From Caulobacter zeae (GTDB taxonomy: Bacteria > Pseudomonadota > Alphaproteobacteria > Caulobacterales > Caulobacteraceae), in contig NZ_PJRS01000041.1 in the NCBI RefSeq assembly GCF_002858925.1, positions 124,001 through 188,000 of the forward strand: a stretch of DNA of 64,000 nt, in the 5' to 3' direction. A program made the position numbers and the translations under genes. The notes below the pieces were generated by a model, which saw only the letters and a program-made list of their open reading frames with translations, was not told the DNA's origin and ran no database searches. Each line of letters opens with the position of its first letter. Within the stretch, counting starts at the first letter, position 1. Shown in pieces: positions 53,986 to 61,339 of the stretch.

Positions 53986-54006
53986 TGACAGCCCAAGGAG
54001 GCTTCA

Positions 54007-54573
54007 ATGACCACCTCAGAGACCCCCGCCACCGCCTCCAGCAGCGGCAAGGCCGCAGGTCCCGCCCGCATCGTCGTCCAGTACGGCGAGGTCCGGGATA
54101 TTCCGCTCAATCGCCTCAAGGCCTCGCCCAAGAACGTCCGGCGCGTGGGCCATAGCGCCGAGGTGATCGCCTCGCGCGCGGCCTCGATCACCTACAAGGG
54201 CGTTCTCCAACCGCTCGTCGTCGAGCCCGAGGTCAAGGACGGCAAGGAAACCGGCTACTATCTCGTCAGCGCCGGTGAAGGCCGCCGTCAGGCCCTGCGC
54301 CTGCTGGCCAAGCGCAAGGCCCTGGCCAGGGGCGCGCCCGTCCGGTGCGTGGTCTCAGTCCTATCGGATCTGGGTCCTCATTTCGCAATTCCTCATCTCC
54401 GCGACCGCCGCCGCGTCGGTATTTTCGAACGACGGGACGCTTCAACTCTACCTCGCGGTCGTGGGGGCGGTTCTGCTGGTTGCGTGGCTTTACGTCGCGG
54501 GCAAGCACCGGCGCTACAAGGAGGATGGCGATCAGGCGCGCCGGGTCAGCATGATCCTGGAGGCGTTCACTGA
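54007..54573 (+). pseudogene. parB: parB, 3' part lost
   Basis: Plasmid-type ParB/RepB N-terminal domain: IVVQYGEVRDIPLNRLKASPKNVRRVG, ITYKGVLQPLVVEPEV and YYLVSAGEGRRQALRLLAKRKAL (family pieces), to about base 54355. From there the frame reads low-complexity sequence with no ParB features, such as the expected EN-V helix-turn-helix region, and stops at 54573. AAGGAGG precedes the ATG. The missing part coincides exactly with the beginning of the four-helix membrane protein in another frame. Confidence 0.82.
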
Positions 54574-55159
54574 CCGTCCGTCTCCGGCGCAGCTATTCCA
54601 AATTTTCCAGTCGTTTAGCGTTGCGGAAACTGAGGCCTCGAAGCAGGCTGGGACGAGCTACTGGGCAACGCAAGCCCCGCCCGGAAGCGGGCGAATGGCG
54701 GAGATGCTGGAAGAGTCGGCCTTCTGGACCGAGAAGCTGCAGGAAGCGAGCGGGGCCGTCATGGCCGTTTTCCTGGGGCTCATCGCCGCCGGCGCCGCTG
54801 TTGGATGGTTGCTACTCATGCCTAGCGACAACACCGAGATGCGGGTTTCCCTCGCGCGCGTAGTCCTCTCGCTTCTAGCTTTCTTCCTTTCGTCGGACGT
54901 TTTCGGCGCACTCGCCGGCCACCGGTCTGCCGCAAGGTCAATCTGCAACATCAGACTGAGGCTGAACGCCGCCCAGGCGGGTCAGGCACCAATTGGCGAC
55001 ATCCTCATCCTGATGGTGGACTACAACGCCGCTGTCGAAGCCGCCCCGATGACCCTCCCGTTCCTCTACAAGCTTCGGCAGAAGCGTCTGCAAGCGCAGT
55101 GGGACACCTACCTGAGCAATCGTCCTGTCGCTACGCCCGCCGCCCTTAGGGGGGCATAG
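54350..55159 (+). pseudogene. four-helix membrane protein, 5' end lost
   Basis: About 269 residues in a frame different from parB. Topology is two helices (IWVLISQFLISATAAASVF and LYLAVVGAVLLVAWLYVA), a cytoplasmic helical region (YKEDGDQARRVSMILEAF and GSGRMAEMLEESAFWTEKL), then two more (AVFLGLIAAGAAVGWLLLM and RVVLSLLAFFLSSDVFGAL) and a helical tail. This matches the layout of S-4TM effectors associated with CD-NTase systems, but sequence similarity is not secure. No start codon of its own precedes the first helix; only a GTG inside parB at 54275 opens the frame. It may be dead or expressed as a chimera. Confidence 0.65.
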
Positions 55160-55201
55160 GTGCCATCGAGCTGCTGTATCCGCCAGTGCGTAGCTCGTCG
55201 G

Positions 55202-55260
55202 TGACGCATCTCCACGGAACGTCGCGTTCCTGGCGGAGCGCCAATGGCGGCAATTGGCAG
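55202..55260 (+). repeat. direct repeat DR1 left of the CBASS block
   Basis: A 59-bp element repeated at 59556-59614 (about 49 identical positions, including 21 consecutive bases around GGAACGTCGCGTTCC). It contains two small dyads: GGAACG/CGTTCC and GCCAAT/ATTGGC. It lies between the convergent ends of the four-helix protein and cap3. Confidence 0.85.
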
Positions 55261-55310
55261 GGGGCCCCGGCCTCCGCGAGCTCTAAAACTCGCTCTCGTC
55301 GCCAGCTCGA

Positions 55311-55784
55311 TCAGCTAAACAGCTGGCCGGTACCGTCGTCTTCTCGAACGATCAGCGCCTTGGCCGAAGCCGAGGACGATTGCACCGACAGCCAAAGCCC
55401 TTGGCGACCAACGATGACAAAGACGAGCGGTCGCTGATGGGACGCGAAGGTCGTCGCCCAGGATTGACGATCGATCGAGGAGGGCGAAGGCTCGTCCTCG
55501 GGGTGTGAATGCCACTCGCCGATATAGCTAACGTGGCCGCGCGACTTTCGCCAGGCCGCTTCGGCAAAAGCCTGGTGTCCCTGCGGAGATCGCCAGAATC
55601 TGAATGGCGAGGCGCGGTCGCTCGCCTGCGGAGCCGAGGCGTCCGTCACATGCAGATAGCCGCCGCGCCGACAGCCCACTAAGACGCCACCGGTTTCCAT
55701 CTCGAACCGGGAGCGGCCCGCTAGCCCCCGGACCTTGGCAAGCGCGGCCCGATCGACGAGCACCCCGACGACATCCTGGTTCAT
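55311..55784 (-). CDS. cap3: CBASS Cap3: JAB/MPN deconjugating protease
   Basis: Metal-dependent isopeptidase that removes Cap2-attached targets in type II CBASS. The 157-residue protein has Glu30 in METGGVLVG and the JAMM motif H92-x-H94...D105 in EWHSHPEDEPSPSSIDRQSW. I start at the Met whose ATG overlaps the cap2 stop (ATGA at 55784-55781); an in-frame ATG at 55811 would overlap cap2 by 31 bases. Last gene of the cdn-cap2-cap3 operon. Confidence 0.9.
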   Translation of the reverse strand: MNQDVVGVLVDRAALAKVRGLAGRSRFEMETGGVLVGCRRGGYLHVTDASAPQASDRASPFRFWRSPQGHQAFAEAAWRKSRGHVSYIGEWHSHPEDEPSPSSIDRQSWATTFASHQRPLVFVIVGRQGLWLSVQSSSASAKALIVREDDGTGQLFS

Positions 55785-57445
55785 TCCGGGCGCAAGCCGC
55801 AGGCGGGGCATTGGGCGTCCTGGCCCCAGCTGCGGTCCTTCGGTGCGTTGGCCCGCTCCGGATCGAGAACCCGAGACCGGACCCTAGGTCCCGGCGCGGC
55901 GGGATCGTCGGCCCACTCCAACACTGCCTGAACGACCAGCGCCGCGGCCAAGGCCGGCGCGGTAGCCGCGTAGGTGACATGGGCGCCGTCGCCGCAGGCC
56001 GCCGAGGTGAACTGCGTCTGGACGCCCGGCTTCAGGGGGTTTGCTTTGAACTCTCCATGCTCTGGACGCAGGCATTTCAGGCACGCATGTGCCGTCGGCG
56101 TCACCAGCACGGTCTGCACCGCCAGGCCGTTGCCGTGAATCGAGGCGTGCAGGATGGGCGGGAACGTATTGCCCTGCCGCCGGGCCTCGAAAGCCTCGGC
56201 GTTCAGCCGCAGCCCCACGGGGTTGGAGCCGGTCGCGTCGATGACCAGGTCGTATCGCGCCACGCGCTGCAGGATCTTGAACACATCGAGCGGCGCGAAC
56301 TCGACGGTCAAGGCCGGATGAAGTCGGCGGACCTCATCGGCCATGGCCTGGGCCTTGCTGGTCCGCACCGCTGATATGGGCAGGACATGGCGCGGAAAGT
56401 TCACCGCCTGATAGAGGTCCGGGTCGACGATCAGGAGCGGCGACGATTCGGCTCCGGCGCCGCAGCGCGCAAGCTCCAGGCAGACCCTCGATCCGATCGC
56501 GCCGGCACCCACCACGGCGATCGACTTGCCCAGCAGCGCCGACGGCTCGGCGAGCCGCGCATTCACCAGGTCCGGCAGCGCCAGGCTGTCGGTGACGGAT
56601 CTTTCCAGGACCATACCGGCTTCACCTCGAGCGATCGCCCGCATGCGGCGGACGAGGGGGGCCTTTTTAAACGCTATCTTCGCGACCTCGGGCCAGCAGA
56701 AGGTTGCGCCGACCGACCCGTTCGGCGCGACGACGACAAGGGTCCCGCCGTCGATGACGTCGGACGAGAGCGCCGTGTTCAGCGCGCCCAGGTCATCGAC
56801 AAAACTTCCTAGCCAGGCGCGGAGCGAAGCCAGGCTTTTACCTGGCCCCCCGGCCATGACGGTGTTCAGCGGTCGATCTACGCGGATCACGAAGGCGCTG
56901 CCGGTCTTGGATTTCGGCTGCTGCCATCGCTTGGCGCGGTCGACGGTGGTGACGAGCTTGCCGTGCCGTTCGTCCCTGACCCAATCGACCGATACGGCCG
57001 GCCCCTGGAAGCCGGACGGTAGGTCGGAATGCAGGAAGGTTTCAGGCTTCCAGTAAGCGATGAACTCGCGTTGCAGGTCGTCGGTCGTGGAGCCGTGAAG
57101 AACCTGGTCCAGCGTCGTCTTGACCGATTCCAGGACGCGCAGGATTGCGCCGCCGCCGTTATAGAGGTCGTATTCTTCGACCTGGGCCTCCGCGTAGCAG
57201 AAACTGTCGTCCTCGTTCACGTGGGCCCGGATACGGCCCCTTATCGCCTCGTCTTCGATAAAGACCTGCGGCGGCGGCATCATCAACGGATCGTCGATCG
57301 CGATCCTGATCGGCACGACGGTCTTGCCCGACGACAAACGGCCTCGATAGGAAGTCTGCCCGCCCCGCGTCGCCGCGAAGCGAAAGCCGCGGGACTTCAG
57401 CGCCTGGTCGATCGACGACCAGGCGCGATTTTCCAGTTCGCTCAC
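55781..57445 (-). CDS. cap2: CBASS Cap2: E2-E1 ubiquitin-transfer-like fusion
   Basis: Primes the CD-NTase by conjugating its C terminus. The 554-residue protein has an N-terminal E2-like domain (VFIEDEAIRG and the active Cys about residue 83 in EDDSFCYAEA), and a ThiF/E1 adenylation domain with AVVGAGAIGSRVCLELARCG and LVIDATGSNPVGLRLN. The E1 Cys is about 484 in TSAACGDGAHVTY, and Cys pairs CLKC and CPAC lie toward the end. A GTG start overlaps the cdn stop (GTGA). The order E2-E1 with JAB behind defines type II CBASS. Confidence 0.93.
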   Translation of the reverse strand: MSELENRAWSSIDQALKSRGFRFAATRGGQTSYRGRLSSGKTVVPIRIAIDDPLMMPPPQVFIEDEAIRGRIRAHVNEDDSFCYAEAQVEEYDLYNGGGAILRVLESVKTTLDQVLHGSTTDDLQREFIAYWKPETFLHSDLPSGFQGPAVSVDWVRDERHGKLVTTVDRAKRWQQPKSKTGSAFVIRVDRPLNTVMAGGPGKSLASLRAWLGSFVDDLGALNTALSSDVIDGGTLVVVAPNGSVGATFCWPEVAKIAFKKAPLVRRMRAIARGEAGMVLERSVTDSLALPDLVNARLAEPSALLGKSIAVVGAGAIGSRVCLELARCGAGAESSPLLIVDPDLYQAVNFPRHVLPISAVRTSKAQAMADEVRRLHPALTVEFAPLDVFKILQRVARYDLVIDATGSNPVGLRLNAEAFEARRQGNTFPPILHASIHGNGLAVQTVLVTPTAHACLKCLRPEHGEFKANPLKPGVQTQFTSAACGDGAHVTYAATAPALAAALVVQAVLEWADDPAAPGPRVRSRVLDPERANAPKDRSWGQDAQCPACGLRPE

Positions 57446-58650
57446 CCCGAGGTCTGCGAGCCGACCCGCGGGGAGGGGGCGGGCTGCGATGCGGTCGAGC
57501 GTACGGCCGCGATCGTCGCCAGTGGCGCGACCAGGGACGAGTCGTTAGGGACGCGCGGCCCGAAGAGCTTGATGATGCGGCCCACGACGCCGCCCGAGCT
57601 GGCCTCGTTGTTCAAGGCCGTGTCCAGTTCCTCGCGGAAAGACCGGGCGCTCAGTTGGAAGTGACCCTTCTCGGCGGCCGTCCAGTGGTCGTTGAGCATC
57701 CGTCCCGTAACGACCGGGTTTTCAATGTCGGCGCCGATCTTCTCGGCGAGCGCGCGAACGACCACGAGCAGGCCATCGTCGTCACGACCAGCAACGGGCG
57801 GGTTGTTGGCCTCGTCCAGGGCCTCTACCGCGCAGACCATCAGCGCAATGGAGCTGAGCGCGCAGGCGTCCCAGCGCTCGTCACGCCAGGCTTTCAGGTA
57901 ACGGGTGATGCGCTTCAGGTCGGTCCAGCTGGAATGACGGCCCGCGGCCTTCAGGAACCAGTCTTCCAGCTCCAGTGGATCAGACTGCTCCCAGCCCTTC
58001 TTCCTGTGGGCCACGTAGATTTCAGTGGGGTCCAGGCGCAGGTCGCGCGGACCGTTGACGAGCGTGGCGCTGTCCATGGCGCGGTTGGAGGCTGCCTCGG
58101 CGAAGGCCTTTTCGAGTAGGACCATCTTCTGGTCGGGGATCGCGTAGATGTTGACGTCGAGGTGGCACTCGGCGTCGACCTCGATCCGAATGCAGATGCT
58201 CTTGCTGGTGTCGAGCGTCCAACCTTCGGCCTGGCAGAGCTGGGCGAGGATGCGCTCGCTGATCAGGAAGAGCACCCCCGAAGCGATGGAAGGGTTGATA
58301 CCGACGATCGACATCGGGATGTACATCCCGTCGTCCAGATCCAGCTGCTGGCTGCGCTTGGCCGGGCGGTTCAGGGTGTCGTATGCCCAAGACCCCTGGG
58401 TCCGGAACTTCGGATTGAAGCTGAGCTGCGATGGATTGACCGCGGCCCGGCCCGGAGCGGCGCGCAAGAGGCTGTACTCGGCCTGGGTCAGATATTCGCC
58501 GGCGCGCTTGAGACCCGCCCGCAGCGCCGCGCGCGCCTTGCGGCGAACGCCGAGCAACTTTTGGCGTTGATCCTCGGTGATCGTCAGCTCATGACGCAAG
58601 CAGGGCAACGTGCCCGGCCGGTAGAAAAGCTTGTGCGCGTTGTACCGCAT
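57442..58650 (-). CDS. CBASS CD-NTase (cGAS/DncV-like nucleotidyltransferase)
   Basis: Synthesises a cyclic oligonucleotide alarm signal on phage infection. The 402-residue protein has the polymerase-beta motif GS (G86-S87) in RTQGSWAYDTLNRP, the metal Asp pair D104/D106 in QQLDLDDGMYIPM and the third Asp about 165 in CHLDVNIYAIP. The pattern resembles Vibrio DncV more than other clades. The C terminus ends ...RVGSQTSG: a terminal Gly as expected for a Cap2 conjugation substrate. First gene of the minus-strand operon; 66 bases separate it from the divergent effector. Confidence 0.92.
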   Translation of the reverse strand: MRYNAHKLFYRPGTLPCLRHELTITEDQRQKLLGVRRKARAALRAGLKRAGEYLTQAEYSLLRAAPGRAAVNPSQLSFNPKFRTQGSWAYDTLNRPAKRSQQLDLDDGMYIPMSIVGINPSIASGVLFLISERILAQLCQAEGWTLDTSKSICIRIEVDAECHLDVNIYAIPDQKMVLLEKAFAEAASNRAMDSATLVNGPRDLRLDPTEIYVAHRKKGWEQSDPLELEDWFLKAAGRHSSWTDLKRITRYLKAWRDERWDACALSSIALMVCAVEALDEANNPPVAGRDDDGLLVVVRALAEKIGADIENPVVTGRMLNDHWTAAEKGHFQLSARSFREELDTALNNEASSGGVVGRIIKLFGPRVPNDSSLVAPLATIAAVRSTASQPAPSPRVGSQTSG

Positions 58651-58716
58651 CTAGTTGCCCCGATCGGCCTTCTTCCCATATCTGGGGTATGCGACTTCGT
58701 TTGCAAGAGGTTGACC

Positions 58717-59457
58717 GTGCATTCTGTGCTGGGCTGGAAGACATGGTTGATGGCGGTGTTGACCCTATGCGCGGGTCTGATCGCCGCCCAGCTGGCCTTC
58801 GGCGTGGCGGCCGGTCAGGCCGTGCTCAAAGGCGTGAGCTGGACGTCGTTGGCGGCGACGGTGTTCGTGGCCTCGCCCCTCTGGCGCTTTCTCTGGCTGA
58901 TGCCCTGGTTTCGGCGTCGCGCGCCGCCGCTCGACGGTGTGTGGACGGGCGAGGTCCTGTCTAACTGGTCGGTCGTCCAGGCGCTGAAGGACGCGGCCAA
59001 ACAGTCCGGTGGCCCTCCTGTCGATGTCGATGCCGTCTATGCAACGCTGCCGCCTCTAGCGACCCATTCGGTGACGGCTACGATCGAGACGTCTTTCTTC
59101 AAGATCAGCCTCGAACTCGAAAGCCAGGGGACCCGGTATCAAACCTCGTCGTTGAAGATCGCCGAGTTGAAGCCCGCCGCCGACGGGCAGCGGGCGACGC
59201 TTCACTACATTTTCGAGGGGCGGGTACTCGAGCCCAGGCCCGGGGACGTGACCTGTTTCGACGGCGCCGCCAGCCTCTCCATCCTGATGGACGAAAAAGG
59301 CGGTTACGCGCTGGAGGGGCCCACCTGGAACAACCGGGCTTGGGCGCGTGGACTCAACACGGCCGGCGTTATCCGGATGAAACGCGTCGAGCAGCGCTTC
59401 TGGAGGGCGGCGACGTTCGGACTTCTGCCCGGCAAAACCCGCAGTCTTGCTCCGTAG
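58717..59457 (+). CDS. CBASS membrane effector, Cap15-like
   Basis: A 246-residue protein with two N-terminal membrane helices (LMAVLTLCAGLIAAQLAFGV and TSLAATVFVASPLWRFLWLM) followed by a beta-rich domain that opens PPLDGVWTGEVLSNW and contains SVTATIETSFFKISLELES and DGAASLSILMDEKG. Two helices plus a cyclic-nucleotide-binding beta-barrel is the Cap15 plan; activated Cap15 disrupts the inner membrane. The GTG start at 58717 has AAGAGG 6 bases upstream. It is transcribed divergently from the cdn operon. Confidence 0.83.
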   Translation: MHSVLGWKTWLMAVLTLCAGLIAAQLAFGVAAGQAVLKGVSWTSLAATVFVASPLWRFLWLMPWFRRRAPPLDGVWTGEVLSNWSVVQALKDAAKQSGGPPVDVDAVYATLPPLATHSVTATIETSFFKISLELESQGTRYQTSSLKIAELKPAADGQRATLHYIFEGRVLEPRPGDVTCFDGAASLSILMDEKGGYALEGPTWNNRAWARGLNTAGVIRMKRVEQRFWRAATFGLLPGKTRSLAP

Positions 59458-59555
59458 TTTCCAGGCGAATAGCAGCTCGAGAACTAGGAGCATCCCAACT
59501 TCTACTCGGGCATGGAAAGCTTGAGAGCACGGTCCGAAACTGCGGGCCGAATGCA

Positions 59556-59614
59556 TGACGCACCCTCACGGAACGTCGCGTTCCTGGAGGCGCGCCAACG
59601 TCAGCAATTGGCGC
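59556..59614 (+). repeat. direct repeat DR2 right of the CBASS block
   Basis: Second copy of the DR1 element, same orientation. Its second dyad is extended here (GCGCCAA pairing with TTGGCGC). It lies between the convergent ends of the Cap15-like gene and the GHKL ATPase gene, so both copies occupy the same kind of position. Confidence 0.85.
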
Positions 59615-59663
59615 CTATGGGCGGCAGAAGTGCCGAGCTAGGTTAAGGTCGGTGATGCGTTGG

Positions 59664-61238
59664 TTAGGCGGTCAGCTTCACGTCGAAGAGCCTAGCTAGA
59701 ACTTCCGAAACAATGGCATCGGCTGCAGCCAACTGCTCATCCGAAATCTTCGGCGCGGCGCGACCGAACGTCAGGTCGTGGCGCAGACGTCCGATCTGCT
59801 CAACTTTGGTCCAAAGCGGATCCGGGAGGGGAACGCGCGCGCGCAGATCCGCCGATACGGTCCTGTCGCGGTTGATCAACTGCGCCAGATCCAAGCTACT
59901 GAGCTCGGCGCCAGCGTCGTTGACGAGGTACTCCTTGAGCGCGCCGGTGAGCGACACATCCAGGAGGTTGAACGCCAGCCAGTTGCGTTGGCTGAGATCC
60001 TGTTTCACCAAGGTTCGGGCCGCCACGACCCCTTCGTACAGGCCCACCACATAGGGCTTGGCCTGGGCGACGCCTGAGTTCGCTTTGGTGATGCGGACGG
60101 GGAGGCGAGGCCGAACGACCGGAAGGTTCGGGAGAACGGCCCTCTTGGCTGTTAGAAAGTCGTCGACCTTGTTGAAGGTGATGTCGCCGTCATCGTAGAT
60201 GAACACCTTATCGGGCCATTGGCCCTCCCACGTCCTGGAAAGCGTGGCGTAGTGCTTCACGACCGTGACCAGCCAATCGTGGAGCGCCGTGAATACATGG
60301 TGCTTCGTGCTGACGTCGGATTTGCTACTATTCCAAGGCATCTCGTCCGCATCCCCATTCAGAGACACGATGACTTTCGTCAGCGAGACCTTGGGGTGTG
60401 GTAGGCCCGCCTGGCCGCGGGTGAAGCCGACTTCAAACGACTTCATCGCAGGAGCGACGAGCCGGTTGTTGCAATAGAAGTAGACACCGTAGTCGCCTGA
60501 CGCCGGGCTGGACTCCTTGCTCAGGCCGGCGATCACGTCCACCCGCAAGAGCTTGCCGCTGGGCGTTCGCATCGGCCCAGACCAGCGTTGCGGACTACCT
60601 TCCGGCGGGTAGGCCCAATTGTCGAAAAAGCGTGGCTCTAAGGGAACGGTGTTAAGGCGGATCGTAACGGCGGGATTGGTGAGGAAGTTTGCGTAAGTTG
60701 CGGAGAGGTGGTGCCTCAGCATTTTGATGTTGTCGTCGTCGAGCAGTAGGCGCAGTTGATAGAGCTCAACCCTAGTGGTCCCGACGGGCAGATCGTCGAC
60801 CTGATGCACCTTCAACACCCAGTCCTCGTCGTTCAGCCACGACTCGTCGAAACCGATTTGGAAGGTCTCGGCGTGCTGATACCGGGTCGTGATGACGATC
60901 TGCTTCGCCAAGGCGACAACGGCTCGCTTGGTCCCGACGCCGAAGATCCCGATCGTCTCGTGCGCCGTTGCGACCGAGCCAGACTGACCTGGTCCGACGA
61001 TCACGCCCAAGTCCTCTCGTGGAAGGCCCCCAGCGTCATCCTCGACGCAAATGGATTGCTCGTCCGGGTCAAGGTGGACGTCGATCACAATCGGCTGCCG
61101 CCTGCCGGCTCGGGTCCACACGTCGAGACCATTGTCGATCAGTTCGCAGATCGACCGATTGAGATCGTAGTCAGCGATGATAGAAAGAAATAGGCGCTTC
61201 GAGGGAACGGCGTTGACGTTCCCGGCGTCGATTTTCAT
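59664..61238 (-). CDS. GHKL-type ATPase (Hsp90/MORC-like), defence candidate
   Basis: A 524-residue protein with an N-terminal GHKL nucleotide-binding domain: N-box SICELIDNGLDVW (E32, N36), G1 VEDDAGGLPREDL (D67) and G2 lid ETIGIFGVGTKRAVVALAKQ (97-110). A second domain with an S5-like linker (YGVYFYCNNRLVAPA) follows, and the C-terminal 150 residues are helical (LSSLDLAQLINRDR, SDEQLAAADAIVSEVLARLF). Related ATPases act with effectors in several defence systems. It is divergent from the HNH-ATPase gene across a 101-base region with a strong palindrome. Confidence 0.88.
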   Translation of the reverse strand: MKIDAGNVNAVPSKRLFLSIIADYDLNRSICELIDNGLDVWTRAGRRQPIVIDVHLDPDEQSICVEDDAGGLPREDLGVIVGPGQSGSVATAHETIGIFGVGTKRAVVALAKQIVITTRYQHAETFQIGFDESWLNDEDWVLKVHQVDDLPVGTTRVELYQLRLLLDDDNIKMLRHHLSATYANFLTNPAVTIRLNTVPLEPRFFDNWAYPPEGSPQRWSGPMRTPSGKLLRVDVIAGLSKESSPASGDYGVYFYCNNRLVAPAMKSFEVGFTRGQAGLPHPKVSLTKVIVSLNGDADEMPWNSSKSDVSTKHHVFTALHDWLVTVVKHYATLSRTWEGQWPDKVFIYDDGDITFNKVDDFLTAKRAVLPNLPVVRPRLPVRITKANSGVAQAKPYVVGLYEGVVAARTLVKQDLSQRNWLAFNLLDVSLTGALKEYLVNDAGAELSSLDLAQLINRDRTVSADLRARVPLPDPLWTKVEQIGRLRHDLTFGRAAPKISDEQLAAADAIVSEVLARLFDVKLTA

Positions 61239-61267
61239 CGGCTTCTCCCCCGAGTAGGCGACAATCT

Positions 61268-61282
61268 AATCTATTCTAGATT
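61268..61282. promoter_or_regulatory. palindromic operator candidate between divergent genes
   Basis: AATCTA-TTC-TAGATT, a perfect 6-bp inverted repeat, nested in a wider pair CAATCT (61262-61267) and AGATTG (61278-61283). It is AT-rich in a GC-rich region and lies in the 101-base gap between the GHKL gene and the HNH-ATPase gene, where one regulator could control both. Confidence 0.6.
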
Positions 61283-61339
61283 GCGATTCGGTTTCTATGT
61301 GATCGTCAGCATTGCATCGGACGGTTTGGGGAGGGGGCT

